Assembly (NCBI GenBank): GCA_011523365.1
Contig: WTGY01000206.1
Coordinates: 1-63,861, forward strand
DNA length: 63,861 nt
Direction: 5' to 3'
Origin: Caldilineaceae bacterium
GTDB taxonomy: Bacteria > Chloroflexota > Anaerolineae > Caldilineales > Caldilineaceae
Position numbers and translations under genes: made by a program. Position 1 is the first letter of the stretch; every line of letters starts with the position of its first letter. Below the pieces are notes generated by a model. The model did not search any database. It saw only the letters and a program-made list of their open reading frames with translations, and was not told where the DNA came from. Positions 7,710-15,899 of this stretch are shown in pieces.

Positions 7710-9875
7710 ATGCTAGACCTGCTAAAGCAATACTTCGGCTACGACGAATTCCTCCCACTGCAGGAAGAGATCATCACCAGCGTTCTCAACGGAGAAGACG
7801 CACTGGTCCTCATGCCGACCGGTGGCGGCAAGTCACTCTGCTACCAGTTGCCCGCCCTGCGCCTCGACGGCCTGACCCTGGTAGTCTCCCCTCTGATAGC
7901 ATTGATGAAGGACCAGGTGGACGCACTCCAGGCATACGGGATCCCAGCTGGCGCCATCAACAGTATGATGCCTTTCTCCGAAGTGCGCCGCGTGCATGAA
8001 CAGGCGCGCCAAGGCACTCTTAAAGTTCTGTACGTTGCCCCGGAGAGACTCTCATTACCGGAATTTCAAGGTTTTCTCGCCAGCCTGCGGGTGAGTCTTG
8101 TTGCAGTTGACGAGGCCCACTGCATCTCCGTTTGGGGACACGACTTTCGCCCCGACTACCGTCGACTTGGGGAACTACGCAGGAAGATGCCAGGCGTGCC
8201 CTTCCTCGCCTTGACGGCAACCGCCACCGAACGAGTACGCCGCGACATCGTCGACCAGCTTCGGCTGAGCCGGCCTCGTCAATTCATCGCCAGTTTCAAT
8301 CGTCCGAATCTCAGCTACGGAGTCGTGGCCAAGGGGAGTGACAGTTTTGACCTGCTTGTAACACTCCTTGACAGGCACAAAGACACGTCGGCGATTATCT
8401 ACTGTACCTCCCGAAAAGACACTGAAGAACTGGCCGCGCGCCTCCGTGACACTGGACTCGACGCGCAGCCCTATCACGCAGGTCTTGAGAACGAAGTGAG
8501 GCGTCAGACTCAAGAGTCCTTCGTGCACGACCGTGTTCCAATCGTCGTGGCGACTATCGCCTTTGGCATGGGCATCGACAAGCCCAATATTCGCTTGCTG
8601 GTTCACTACGACCTTCCCAAGTCACTCGAGGGCTATTATCAGGAAACGGGCCGGGCGGGACGCGACGGCTTACCTGGCGAATGCGTCCTATTTTACTCCT
8701 TTGGCGACGTTAGTAGGCTCGAATTTCTTATCGGCAAGTCCGAGGACGAAACGGAGCGCCACAACGCACGCCAGAAGCTGGCTCAAGTCGTCGAATTCTG
8801 CCAGCTGCAGTCTTGCAGGCGAAAATACATCCTCGGCTATTTTGGCGAGGAGTGGGGCACAGAAAACTGCGGCGGCTGCGACTTTTGCCTGGTGCCTAAA
8901 GAGGAGTTCGACGCCACAATCATCGCCCAGAAGATTCTTTCGGCAGTGATCCGCACTGAGCAGCGTTTCGGTATCAACCATGTAAGTGCCGTGCTACGCG
9001 GTGCGAACACCAAAGCCATCAGGCAACGTGGCCACGACAGACTGAGTGTCTATGGCATTGCCGAAAAGTTTTCAGACGGAGAACTCAAAGAGATCACCGG
9101 CCTACTTGTGGCCGAAGGTCTCCTCTTCAAGAGCAGCGGGGAGTACCCTACGCTAAACGTCACCAAAGCCGGAAGAATGTTTCTCAAAAACCGTGAGAAG
9201 TTAGCGCTTTCCCGGCCCAAACTCGAGGAAGAAAAAGAATCGACTGCAAGTCGCGCGGTCTTGGACTATGACCGTGCACTATTCAGTGTGCTCCGGGGGC
9301 TGCGCAGCAGTCTGGCCGCCGAACAAGATGTCCCACCCTATGTGATCTTTGGCGATGTCACCTTGCAGCAGATGGCCTACTACTTTCCTCAGAGCCGGGA
9401 CAGCCTGGGCCGGATTTCTGGAGTGGGCGCAAGGAAACTTGAGCAGCTTGGCGATACCTTCTTGGCTGCCATCGTCGACTATGCCAGCTCACACGACCTC
9501 AAGGAGCGACTCATTCCGGCCCGAAAGCGAAGCAAGTCGGATCGAGGTAATCGTCTCGGCACTACTTACGATCAGACCAGACAGCTATTGCAGCAAGGCA
9601 TGTCCATCAAGGAGATTGCGCGAGAACGCGGCCTCGCGGAGAGTACGATCGCCGGCCATCTGAATCGACTGGTCCGCGCCGGCGAAAAGCTGGACCTCGG
9701 CCCTCTGTTACCTCCCCAGGAAAGGTTCGACAAAATCAGGGCGGCATTGGTAGAGACAGGAGGGGAATATCTCTCGCCCGCAAAGGAAGTCCTGGGCGAC
9801 GAATACTCTTATGACGAAATCAGAATTGTGTGGCTCTATCTTAGCCAAACGAAAGGTCAGGAGGAAGCTTCCTGA
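7710..9875 (+). CDS. recQ: ATP-dependent DNA helicase RecQ
   Basis: A 721-residue superfamily 2 3'-5' DNA helicase for recombination and fork repair. Motif I PTGGGKS is near residues 36-42, DEAH in AVDEAHCISVWGHDFRPDY near 130, and motif VI ETGRAGRDG near 311. The RecQ zinc-binding cysteines follow (SCRRKYILG to CGGCDFC), then an RQC winged helix. An HRDC-type segment lies around residues 515-595, and the C-terminus has an extra helix-turn-helix region (SIKEIARERGLAESTIAGHL), as in many bacterial RecQ proteins. The ATG at 7710 has only a weak ribosome-binding site (AGAAGCGAG). Codon use is visibly less C-ending than in the sugar genes on either side, and it is functionally unrelated to them. 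Confidence 0.96.
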   Translation: MLDLLKQYFGYDEFLPLQEEIITSVLNGEDALVLMPTGGGKSLCYQLPALRLDGLTLVVSPLIALMKDQVDALQAYGIPAGAINSMMPFSEVRRVHEQARQGTLKVLYVAPERLSLPEFQGFLASLRVSLVAVDEAHCISVWGHDFRPDYRRLGELRRKMPGVPFLALTATATERVRRDIVDQLRLSRPRQFIASFNRPNLSYGVVAKGSDSFDLLVTLLDRHKDTSAIIYCTSRKDTEELAARLRDTGLDAQPYHAGLENEVRRQTQESFVHDRVPIVVATIAFGMGIDKPNIRLLVHYDLPKSLEGYYQETGRAGRDGLPGECVLFYSFGDVSRLEFLIGKSEDETERHNARQKLAQVVEFCQLQSCRRKYILGYFGEEWGTENCGGCDFCLVPKEEFDATIIAQKILSAVIRTEQRFGINHVSAVLRGANTKAIRQRGHDRLSVYGIAEKFSDGELKEITGLLVAEGLLFKSSGEYPTLNVTKAGRMFLKNREKLALSRPKLEEEKESTASRAVLDYDRALFSVLRGLRSSLAAEQDVPPYVIFGDVTLQQMAYYFPQSRDSLGRISGVGARKLEQLGDTFLAAIVDYASSHDLKERLIPARKRSKSDRGNRLGTTYDQTRQLLQQGMSIKEIARERGLAESTIAGHLNRLVRAGEKLDLGPLLPPQERFDKIRAALVETGGEYLSPAKEVLGDEYSYDEIRIVWLYLSQTKGQEEAS

Positions 9876-9920
9876 AGGAATGAAGATTAGTCTCTTTCGT
9901 ACAAGGAGAACCAATCAATC

Positions 9921-10955
9921 ATGACCTACAAATGCGCCATCATCGGCGTAAGCGGAGGACGCGCCAACGGCCACGCCGACGCCTATACCCACATCCCCCG
10001 CGGCACACTCGCCTGCATCGCCACCCGCAACCGCACCAACCTCGACGCTTTTGGCGAGCGCTGGAACGTCGATGCCCGATACACCGACTACCGCGAGATG
10101 TTCGAACGCGAAAAACCCGACCTCGTCCACGTCAACACCCCGCCCGACGTCCGCCTCGAAGTAATGCAAGCCGCCGAGTCTGCCGGCGTCGGCGCGCTCA
10201 TCATCGAAAAACCGCTCGCCATCCAGGCCGAAGACTACCTGGCGATCCGCAAGTTCGCCGAATCCGCCACAGTCAAAGTCGCCATCAACCACCAGCTCCA
10301 TTTCCACCCCCGCCGCAGCCATCTGCAAAAACTGGTCTCTGACGGCGCCATCGGCGACGTCCGCCTCATCGACGCCAGCGCCCGCATGAACATGGCCTAC
10401 CAGGGCACGCACGCACTGCAGTCGGTAGCCGCTTTTCATCCCCAAGGAGAACCGGCCAGCATCTTTGCCCAGATCTCCGGAGCAATCGGCCTGCAGGAAG
10501 GCCGCAAACAACACTACGCACCCGACGCTACTTTGGCGACGATTCGCTACCGCGACGGCGCCAGCACACTCCTGCGCTGCGGAACCAACGGCCCCTACGT
10601 GTTAGCGGGCGACGAGCGCGTCAACGTGCACAAGCAAGTCACCGTCTACGGCACAGAAGGCTACGTCCACTGGAGCATGTGGGGCTGGGAGACCGCCATC
10701 CGCGGCAAACACGAACGCGGCAGCCACAACTACCCCGAAGAAGACATCCTCGGCCAGGCCGCCATGACCGAAGCCGCCTTCGACTGGCTCGAAGACGACA
10801 GCCGGAGTCATCCCCTCAACCTCGACGCAGCCCTGCTCGACTTTCACATCCTGCTCAAGATCTATATGAGCGGGCTCAACCGGCGCGAAGAAACCCTGGC
10901 CAGTGATCTCCAGTCAGGGCTGATTGACGCTCTGAGACTTCCTCTGAACAGTTAG
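9921..10955 (+). CDS. Gfo/Idh/MocA family oxidoreductase
   Basis: A 344-residue NAD(P)-dependent oxidoreductase of the glucose-fructose oxidoreductase / inositol dehydrogenase family. The N-terminal Rossmann domain starts YKCAIIGVSGG, and the characteristic EKPLA motif follows about residue 97 (LIIEKPLAIQ). The C-terminal alpha/beta domain includes a segment beginning NHQLHFHPRR. AAGGAG lies 12 bases before the ATG. It would oxidise or reduce a sugar or cyclitol; the substrate is unknown. It follows recQ by 45 bases but probably has its own control. It converges with the hydroxyacid dehydrogenase, with only 27 bases between the stop codons. Confidence 0.9.
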   Translation: MTYKCAIIGVSGGRANGHADAYTHIPRGTLACIATRNRTNLDAFGERWNVDARYTDYREMFEREKPDLVHVNTPPDVRLEVMQAAESAGVGALIIEKPLAIQAEDYLAIRKFAESATVKVAINHQLHFHPRRSHLQKLVSDGAIGDVRLIDASARMNMAYQGTHALQSVAAFHPQGEPASIFAQISGAIGLQEGRKQHYAPDATLATIRYRDGASTLLRCGTNGPYVLAGDERVNVHKQVTVYGTEGYVHWSMWGWETAIRGKHERGSHNYPEEDILGQAAMTEAAFDWLEDDSRSHPLNLDAALLDFHILLKIYMSGLNRREETLASDLQSGLIDALRLPLNS

Positions 10956-10962
10956 ACGCGGA

Positions 10963-10980
10963 CCGGTGCACTGAAACCGG
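10963..10980. terminator. Weak bidirectional hairpin between convergent genes
   Basis: CCGGT (10963-10967) pairs with ACCGG (10976-10980) around an 8-base loop in the 27-base gap between two convergent genes. There is no T-tract. The position suggests a terminator, but the stem is short. Confidence 0.25.
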
Positions 10981-10982
10981 GC

Positions 10983-12032
10983 TCAAGAACATAGCAAACT
11001 CGATCTATGTCCCTTTACCCGCGTGCTTGCATACCTGGGCGCCAGTTCCGGCTCCGCCCTCTGCATACGTTGCGGCGGCAAGCCTTTGCCTATAGCTTCC
11101 AGATCGTCCAAGACCATCTCACCGATCTCCCACGCCGCCTCCCTGACGCTCCCCGCCCTGTGCGCTGAAAGCACCACATTCGGTGCGCTGCGGATCGGAT
11201 GCGCCGGGTCAAGCGGCTCCTGCGGGAAGACGTCGATCGCCGCGCGAAAACGGCCCGCATGCAGCAGCTCGGTCAACGCCTCGAAATCGACTAGATGAGC
11301 TCTGCTCACAAGTATCAGCGCCGCGTCCGGCCGGATTCGCTCCAACAGAGCACGGTCCAGCAGGGCGCGGTTCTCGTCCGACGGGACCGCCAGCACAAAG
11401 ATGACCTGCGATGTCTCCATAAGCTCCTCCAATGGCACAGGCGTTACGCCCTGACGCCGCAGGTAACGTTCCCCCAGCCAGGCATCGTATACCACGACGT
11501 GGCAGCCAAACGGTTTGAGCAACGGATGCAGACTGCGAGCCAGTCCTCCATATCCAATTAGACCGACACGCTTGCCGTAAAGATTAAAGTTGCCGACATT
11601 CCCCGCCCGCGAATAGATCTCGGCGCCATCCTGCATCGCTTGGTGGCCAGCCACAATCCCCCTCGCGCAAGCGATCGCCATCCCCAGCGCCATCTCCGCC
11701 ACCTGGCGGCCAAAGGCAGGCGCCGCAGATAGCACCCGGATCCCGTTTGCAAAGCAATAACCGTAATCCAGGTCCAGCGGAAACGCGCCGGAAACTGTCA
11801 AAATGGCCTTCAAATTGACCGCCTCGTACAATACGTCGCCGTAGTGCCAGCTGGAGCAAACGACCGCCTCCGCCTCCTTTAGCGCCTCAACGGCATCCTC
11901 CACGGGCATTGACTCCGACCTGCCCCAGACGACATCAACGACTTCGGGCAGGCGTCTCAGATCCGATTCCGAGAAAATCTCGTCCATCTTCCGAAAGAAG
12001 GGATCGACAAGAACGGTGGGCTTCCTGGCCAT
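10983..12032 (-). CDS. D-isomer-specific 2-hydroxyacid dehydrogenase family protein
   Basis: A 349-residue protein of the PGDH/formate-dehydrogenase-like family, which interconverts 2-hydroxy and 2-keto acids with NAD(P)H. The cofactor loop reads VGLIGYGGLARSL, where the last glycine of the usual GxGxxG is alanine. The catalytic triad appears intact: Arg in ILVSRAHLVD, Glu in DVFPQEPLD and His in LSAHRAG. The start is the ATG at 12032 after AAGGAG; the frame runs 57 bases further upstream without support. Converging with a Gfo/Idh oxidoreductase and close to sugar-acid enzymes, it may reduce a keto-acid intermediate. Confidence 0.88.
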   Translation of the reverse strand: MARKPTVLVDPFFRKMDEIFSESDLRRLPEVVDVVWGRSESMPVEDAVEALKEAEAVVCSSWHYGDVLYEAVNLKAILTVSGAFPLDLDYGYCFANGIRVLSAAPAFGRQVAEMALGMAIACARGIVAGHQAMQDGAEIYSRAGNVGNFNLYGKRVGLIGYGGLARSLHPLLKPFGCHVVVYDAWLGERYLRRQGVTPVPLEELMETSQVIFVLAVPSDENRALLDRALLERIRPDAALILVSRAHLVDFEALTELLHAGRFRAAIDVFPQEPLDPAHPIRSAPNVVLSAHRAGSVREAAWEIGEMVLDDLEAIGKGLPPQRMQRAEPELAPRYASTRVKGHRSSLLCS

Positions 12033-12678
12033 GGGTTGCTCCTTCAGTTGGGTGAGGCTCTGAGCTACTTCGCAGGCTTTACTTCCCAAGCGCTATAGCC
12101 TGGAACCTCAAGGAAACCGTTTTCTGGCATTCCGGGCATGACATAGTAATTGGGCCGAATGATAACACAGTCCTGCCCGCACTTGCGTTGGGTGTTTTCT
12201 CGAACAACACCGGCCGGATTTAGACAACCCCCTTACGGCGGGAGGGTAGGTAAAGCCGTGAGAGAATGGCGCCCTTAGCGTACGCACTTACATAAATCGC
12301 ACTTGACAGAAGGCGTTTTATCGCTAAAATCGTACCCAATAGCCAGGACTGACCTCCCGACTCAGGCAATGTCACGCCAGGACGGTAGCGCGCAAACTGA
12401 GCAGAAACCCGGTTTCGACCACCTGGTTAAGCCTGATAAGTCGACTCTTCCCAACCTGCGCCCTGAGCACGAACTGGTAGCAAACAGCTTACGGCTGTCC
12501 ATCTTGGCTGGCCGTCAACTTTCAGCGTAAGCCGATTCTTCACACTGAACCACGCGTAACAAAAACTGTTCGTCGATGAATAGAGGTCGTGCACTTACAA
12601 TCGCGACCGCTGTATTCATACCATCCAAGTCGTACCAGGGCGCCCACCTGCGCCCCGAAAGGAACTGAGGTGATTGGA
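12033..12678. other. Divergent intergenic region with long leader
   Basis: A 646-base gap between the minus-strand dehydrogenase and the first NicX-like gene. It contains a good sigma-70 promoter candidate (12303-12330) followed by a leader of about 340 bases. Short open frames exist (one of 75 codons from a TTG at 12303) but lack ribosome-binding sites and recognisable products. No known riboswitch was recognised by eye. Confidence 0.5.
12303..12330 (+). promoter_or_regulatory. Sigma-70 promoter for the NicX-like operon
   Basis: A perfect -35 TTGACA (12303-12308), a 16-base spacer and TAAAAT (12325-12330, five of six matches to TATAAT). It lies about 350 bases upstream of the first structural gene, so the mRNA would start with an unusually long untranslated leader. 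Confidence 0.5.
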
Positions 12679-13674
12679 ATGAAGGGCACCGATCTTGTTG
12701 GCCTGTTTACGGAACATCTTCGCCTGTGTAACGTCAAAAAAGGGGAAGTGATTCTTGCCTTCACTGACGCACAATTTGCCTTTCCGGAGTACCCAGGTGC
12801 AATGATGGCCGCGGCTACCTCTTTGGGCGCGGAGGTATTTACGATCACCGCCCCCTCCGACGCCGAAATATCAGCCCAGCTCGTGCTTGACGCCTGGAAA
12901 TCCGCCGACATGGTCGTCGCCATGACCTCGATACCCTGGCTCTATACCGACGCCCACAACGAAGCCCTCGCCTCCGGCACGCGCACGCTCATGGTGCACG
13001 AGCCGGTCGCCAATCTCAAGCGCATGTTCCCCAACGAGGACGTCATCCGGCGCACCTACGCCGGCGCAAAACGCATGGCCGAAGCCAGCGAAATCCGCGT
13101 CACCGACTCCGCCGGCTCCGACTTCACCCTCCGCAAAGACGGACGCAAGGGCCACGCTCAGGTCGGGCTCGCCGACCAGCCCGGTCGCTGGGATCACTGG
13201 CCGGCCGGACTCGTAGCCACAGGTCCCCTCGAAGACACCGCCCAGGGCACCTACATAGTCCGAGCCGGTGACGTAATCCTCCAGCAACGAAGACACACAG
13301 TATCTGAAATCCGCATGACCCTCGAGGCCGGCCTCATCACCAGCATCGAAGGCGGTCTCGACGCCCAGCTCTTGCGCGACTACCTCAGCTCGTTCGACGA
13401 CCCGGACGCTTTCCGCTTCGCCCACGCCGGCTGGGGAACCGAGCACAGAGCACTGTGGAATGTCGTCGGCATGGACTCTGAAAGTCTATACGGGACGGTA
13501 ATGGTTTCCCCTGGCCGCAACATCTTCAACGCCGCCCACGAACACTCCGGCCTCGGCGGCAACAACTACACCAGGGCACACATCGACCTCTGCTGCCGGC
13601 ACAAAAACCTCTACCTCGACGGCGAGTTAATCGTCAACGAAGATGAGGAAATCGTTCCGGAATACCTGCGGTAG
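12679..13674 (+). CDS. NicX-like / M29-like metalloenzyme, paralogue A
   Basis: A 331-residue protein often catalogued as aminopeptidase-like but closer, to my eye, to the 2,5-dihydroxypyridine 5,6-dioxygenase (NicX) family. Shared landmarks are DQPGRWDHWPAG (about residues 168-179), AHAGWGTEHRALW, and RAHIDLCC followed by LYLDGELIV. The histidine of AHAGWG and the His-x-Asp of AHID match the three iron ligands I recall for NicX. The ATG at 12679 is chosen from alignment with paralogue C; an upstream in-frame extension lacks support. It heads a block of three paralogues followed by an oligopeptide-type ABC transporter. The catalytic activity (ring-opening dioxygenase or peptidase) is not settled. 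Confidence 0.75.
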   Translation: MKGTDLVGLFTEHLRLCNVKKGEVILAFTDAQFAFPEYPGAMMAAATSLGAEVFTITAPSDAEISAQLVLDAWKSADMVVAMTSIPWLYTDAHNEALASGTRTLMVHEPVANLKRMFPNEDVIRRTYAGAKRMAEASEIRVTDSAGSDFTLRKDGRKGHAQVGLADQPGRWDHWPAGLVATGPLEDTAQGTYIVRAGDVILQQRRHTVSEIRMTLEAGLITSIEGGLDAQLLRDYLSSFDDPDAFRFAHAGWGTEHRALWNVVGMDSESLYGTVMVSPGRNIFNAAHEHSGLGGNNYTRAHIDLCCRHKNLYLDGELIVNEDEEIVPEYLR

Positions 13675-13734
13675 AGTCGAACTGCAATCCCAACGCCAGC
13701 ACTGCGGCCATCGCTCCAACGGAGGATCCAAAGC

Positions 13735-14823
13735 ATGACGACTTCACAACATACAAATAGCTTTGCCGAGTTAGTCGCCGAAGCGCTAGCGTTGAGCCAG
13801 ATCGGGGACGGCACCCGCGCCGCTCTCCTTAGCTCGCATGTCTACGACGTTCGCGCCATGCGCGCCTACAGCGACGCCCTCGACATCCTCGGCGCAGACT
13901 GGGTCCGCGTCATCATGCCCGGACGGACTAACGGGACCAGTTTCGCCAACCCCGTGCAGGACGGCTCCTTCGTCGCCGACATTCTCAAGTCGGCCGACGT
14001 CGTTGTGCGGCCGACTACAGCCAAGGGCGCCGTAGCCGACATCGGCATGTACACGCCCGTCTTTGAAGAGATCATCATGAGCGGGACCCGCTGGTGGGAC
14101 TGCTCCGTCGGCGGCTCGGAAACACTCCTCCGCAAACTGTTCCCAACCCAACCCATGATCGACCGCACCCGCGCCGGCGCTGTCCGTATGCAGGAAGCCA
14201 AAACCCTGCGCATCACTTCCGAGGCCGGTACCGACCTGACCCTGAGCGTCGACGGACGCATCGGCCACTGCCAGGTCGGAATCGTCGACGAGCCGGGCCG
14301 TTGGGACAATTTCGGCTTCGGCCTTGTCGCCACCGCGCCCGTCGAGGACTCGGCCAACGGTAAAGTGGTCTGGGACGCCGAAGACTCCCTGGGCGAACTT
14401 CTCGGCTCCTACAGCGACCTGCTCCCGGAGCAGGTGGTTACCCACTTCGAGAATGGCAAAATCGTCCGCATCGAGGGCGGTTGGGTCGCCCGCCGCTTTG
14501 AGAACTACCTGGCCGGTCTCAAACGGCCCGAATTCTACCGAATCGCCCACATCGGCTGGGGCACACATGAGAGTGCCGCCTGGGGCGGCCCCGGTTGGAA
14601 CACCGCTGAGTGGGAAAGCTATTACGGCTGTATCATGCTCCACCTCGGCATGAACATCTTTTCCACTCTCGCTCCCTACAATGGCCTCCATGGCCAGAAT
14701 CGACCGTCGATTGCCTGGCCCATGCCGTCGCACGCCGGCGGCTGCCTGCTGCGCCACGATCTCTATCTGGATGACGAGCTGATTGTAAAAGCCGGGGACA
14801 TCGTCCCGGACGAACTGAAGTAA
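13735..14823 (+). CDS. NicX-like / M29-like protein, paralogue B (missing one predicted metal ligand)
   Basis: A 362-residue divergent member of the same family as its two neighbours. It keeps DEPGRWDNFGFGL and RIAHIGWGTHES (first predicted metal His) plus LYLDDELIV. At the place where A and C have His-x-Asp (AHID, SHWD), it reads SHAGG, so the Asp ligand is replaced by Gly. It also carries extra residues in two loops, around GPGWNTAEW and around HGQNRPSIAWP. GGAGG sits nine bases before the ATG. Sixty bases separate it from A and 71 from C, consistent with one operon. It may be a non-catalytic or structurally different subunit, or may recruit another ligand; this is inference. Confidence 0.75.
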   Translation: MTTSQHTNSFAELVAEALALSQIGDGTRAALLSSHVYDVRAMRAYSDALDILGADWVRVIMPGRTNGTSFANPVQDGSFVADILKSADVVVRPTTAKGAVADIGMYTPVFEEIIMSGTRWWDCSVGGSETLLRKLFPTQPMIDRTRAGAVRMQEAKTLRITSEAGTDLTLSVDGRIGHCQVGIVDEPGRWDNFGFGLVATAPVEDSANGKVVWDAEDSLGELLGSYSDLLPEQVVTHFENGKIVRIEGGWVARRFENYLAGLKRPEFYRIAHIGWGTHESAAWGGPGWNTAEWESYYGCIMLHLGMNIFSTLAPYNGLHGQNRPSIAWPMPSHAGGCLLRHDLYLDDELIVKAGDIVPDELK

Positions 14824-14894
14824 ACAGATTATCGGTTTCCGTGCCCCCTCGGCGCGGCTGTCCGACCAGAATGTAGCTACAGAGGAGTCAATCC

Positions 14895-15899
14895 ATGCGT
14901 ATGCAGGATTTCGCAGTATCCTACCACGCTGCCACCGAGATTGTTGGTCTGTTCCGTGACGTATTGGAAGGGTGCAAGCTCACTTCCGATGAGACGCTTC
15001 TGCTCTTCACCGACACCCGATTTAACCCTACCTACCCGGCCGCATTTATGGCCGCGGGGCAGGAAATCGGTGCCGAAGTCATTCAGATGACCGTCCCGTC
15101 CACCCTTCCCGAAATCTCTTCAGCTTACATTCGCGATGCCTGGAAGGCCGCCGACCTCGTGATCGGCATGTCACAGGTGCAGTGGCTCTATTCGCGGGCC
15201 CACGACGAAGCGCGTCAGTCCGGTACACGCGCCCTCATGGTCGTCGAACCAATCGACGTTCTGCGCCGCCTCTCTCCCAACGAAGATGTTCGCAAGCGCG
15301 GCCGCGCCGGCGTACCCGTGCTGACCGCCGGCAAGGAGATGCGCATCACCTCCAAGAACGGTACCGATTTCACCGTCAATAAGCAGGGCCGCGAGGCCTA
15401 CACGCTCTACAGCCTGGCTGACGAACCGGGAAAGTGGGACCACTGGCCGCAAGGGCTGGTCACCTTCTTCGCCGCCCCGGGCCAGGGTGACGGTACAATC
15501 GTGGTCGACCCCGGCACAGTTTTCCTCAAGTTCCGCCGCCACTCCACCGAGCCTGTCAAACTCACCGTCCGCGAAGGCCGCATCGTCAAGTTCGAAGGAG
15601 GAACCGAAGCCCGTCTGGTCGAAGAATGGTTCGCACAGTGGAACGACCCCCGCTCCTACGAGCTGGCCCACGTCGGTTGGGGCACCGAGCACCGCGCCGA
15701 CTGGAACGTCATCGGCATGGACTCCGAGGCCTACTACGCCAACTTCCTCCTTGCATTTGGCCGCAACATCTTCTGGCCCGTCGGCGGTGACAACGATGTC
15801 GAGTCCCACTGGGACTTCTGCTGCCTCGATCACGATATCTACGTCGACGATCAGGTTATCGTGGAGAACGGCACAATCGTTCCGGAGAACCTCAAGTAA
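14895..15899 (+). CDS. NicX-like / M29-like metalloenzyme, paralogue C
   Basis: A 334-residue third tandem paralogue, most like A. Landmarks are ADEPGKWDHWPQG, ELAHVGWGTEHRADWN and ESHWDFCC followed by IYVDDQVIV, so all three predicted metal ligands (His, His, Asp) are present. AGAGGAG lies seven bases before the ATG. Its TAA stop overlaps the ATG of the first permease gene by one base (TAATG), a strong sign that the enzyme and the transporter are translationally coupled and work on the same compound. Family knowledge offers two activities: ring-opening of dihydroxypyridines, or an aminopeptidase-type hydrolysis. Confidence 0.78.
   Translation: MRMQDFAVSYHAATEIVGLFRDVLEGCKLTSDETLLLFTDTRFNPTYPAAFMAAGQEIGAEVIQMTVPSTLPEISSAYIRDAWKAADLVIGMSQVQWLYSRAHDEARQSGTRALMVVEPIDVLRRLSPNEDVRKRGRAGVPVLTAGKEMRITSKNGTDFTVNKQGREAYTLYSLADEPGKWDHWPQGLVTFFAAPGQGDGTIVVDPGTVFLKFRRHSTEPVKLTVREGRIVKFEGGTEARLVEEWFAQWNDPRSYELAHVGWGTEHRADWNVIGMDSEAYYANFLLAFGRNIFWPVGGDNDVESHWDFCCLDHDIYVDDQVIVENGTIVPENLK

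Noticed and set aside
12303..12530. Possible 75-codon gene in the leader of the NicX-like operon
   Set aside because: The start codon overlaps the -35 hexamer, there is no ribosome-binding site, and the product shows no recognisable features.
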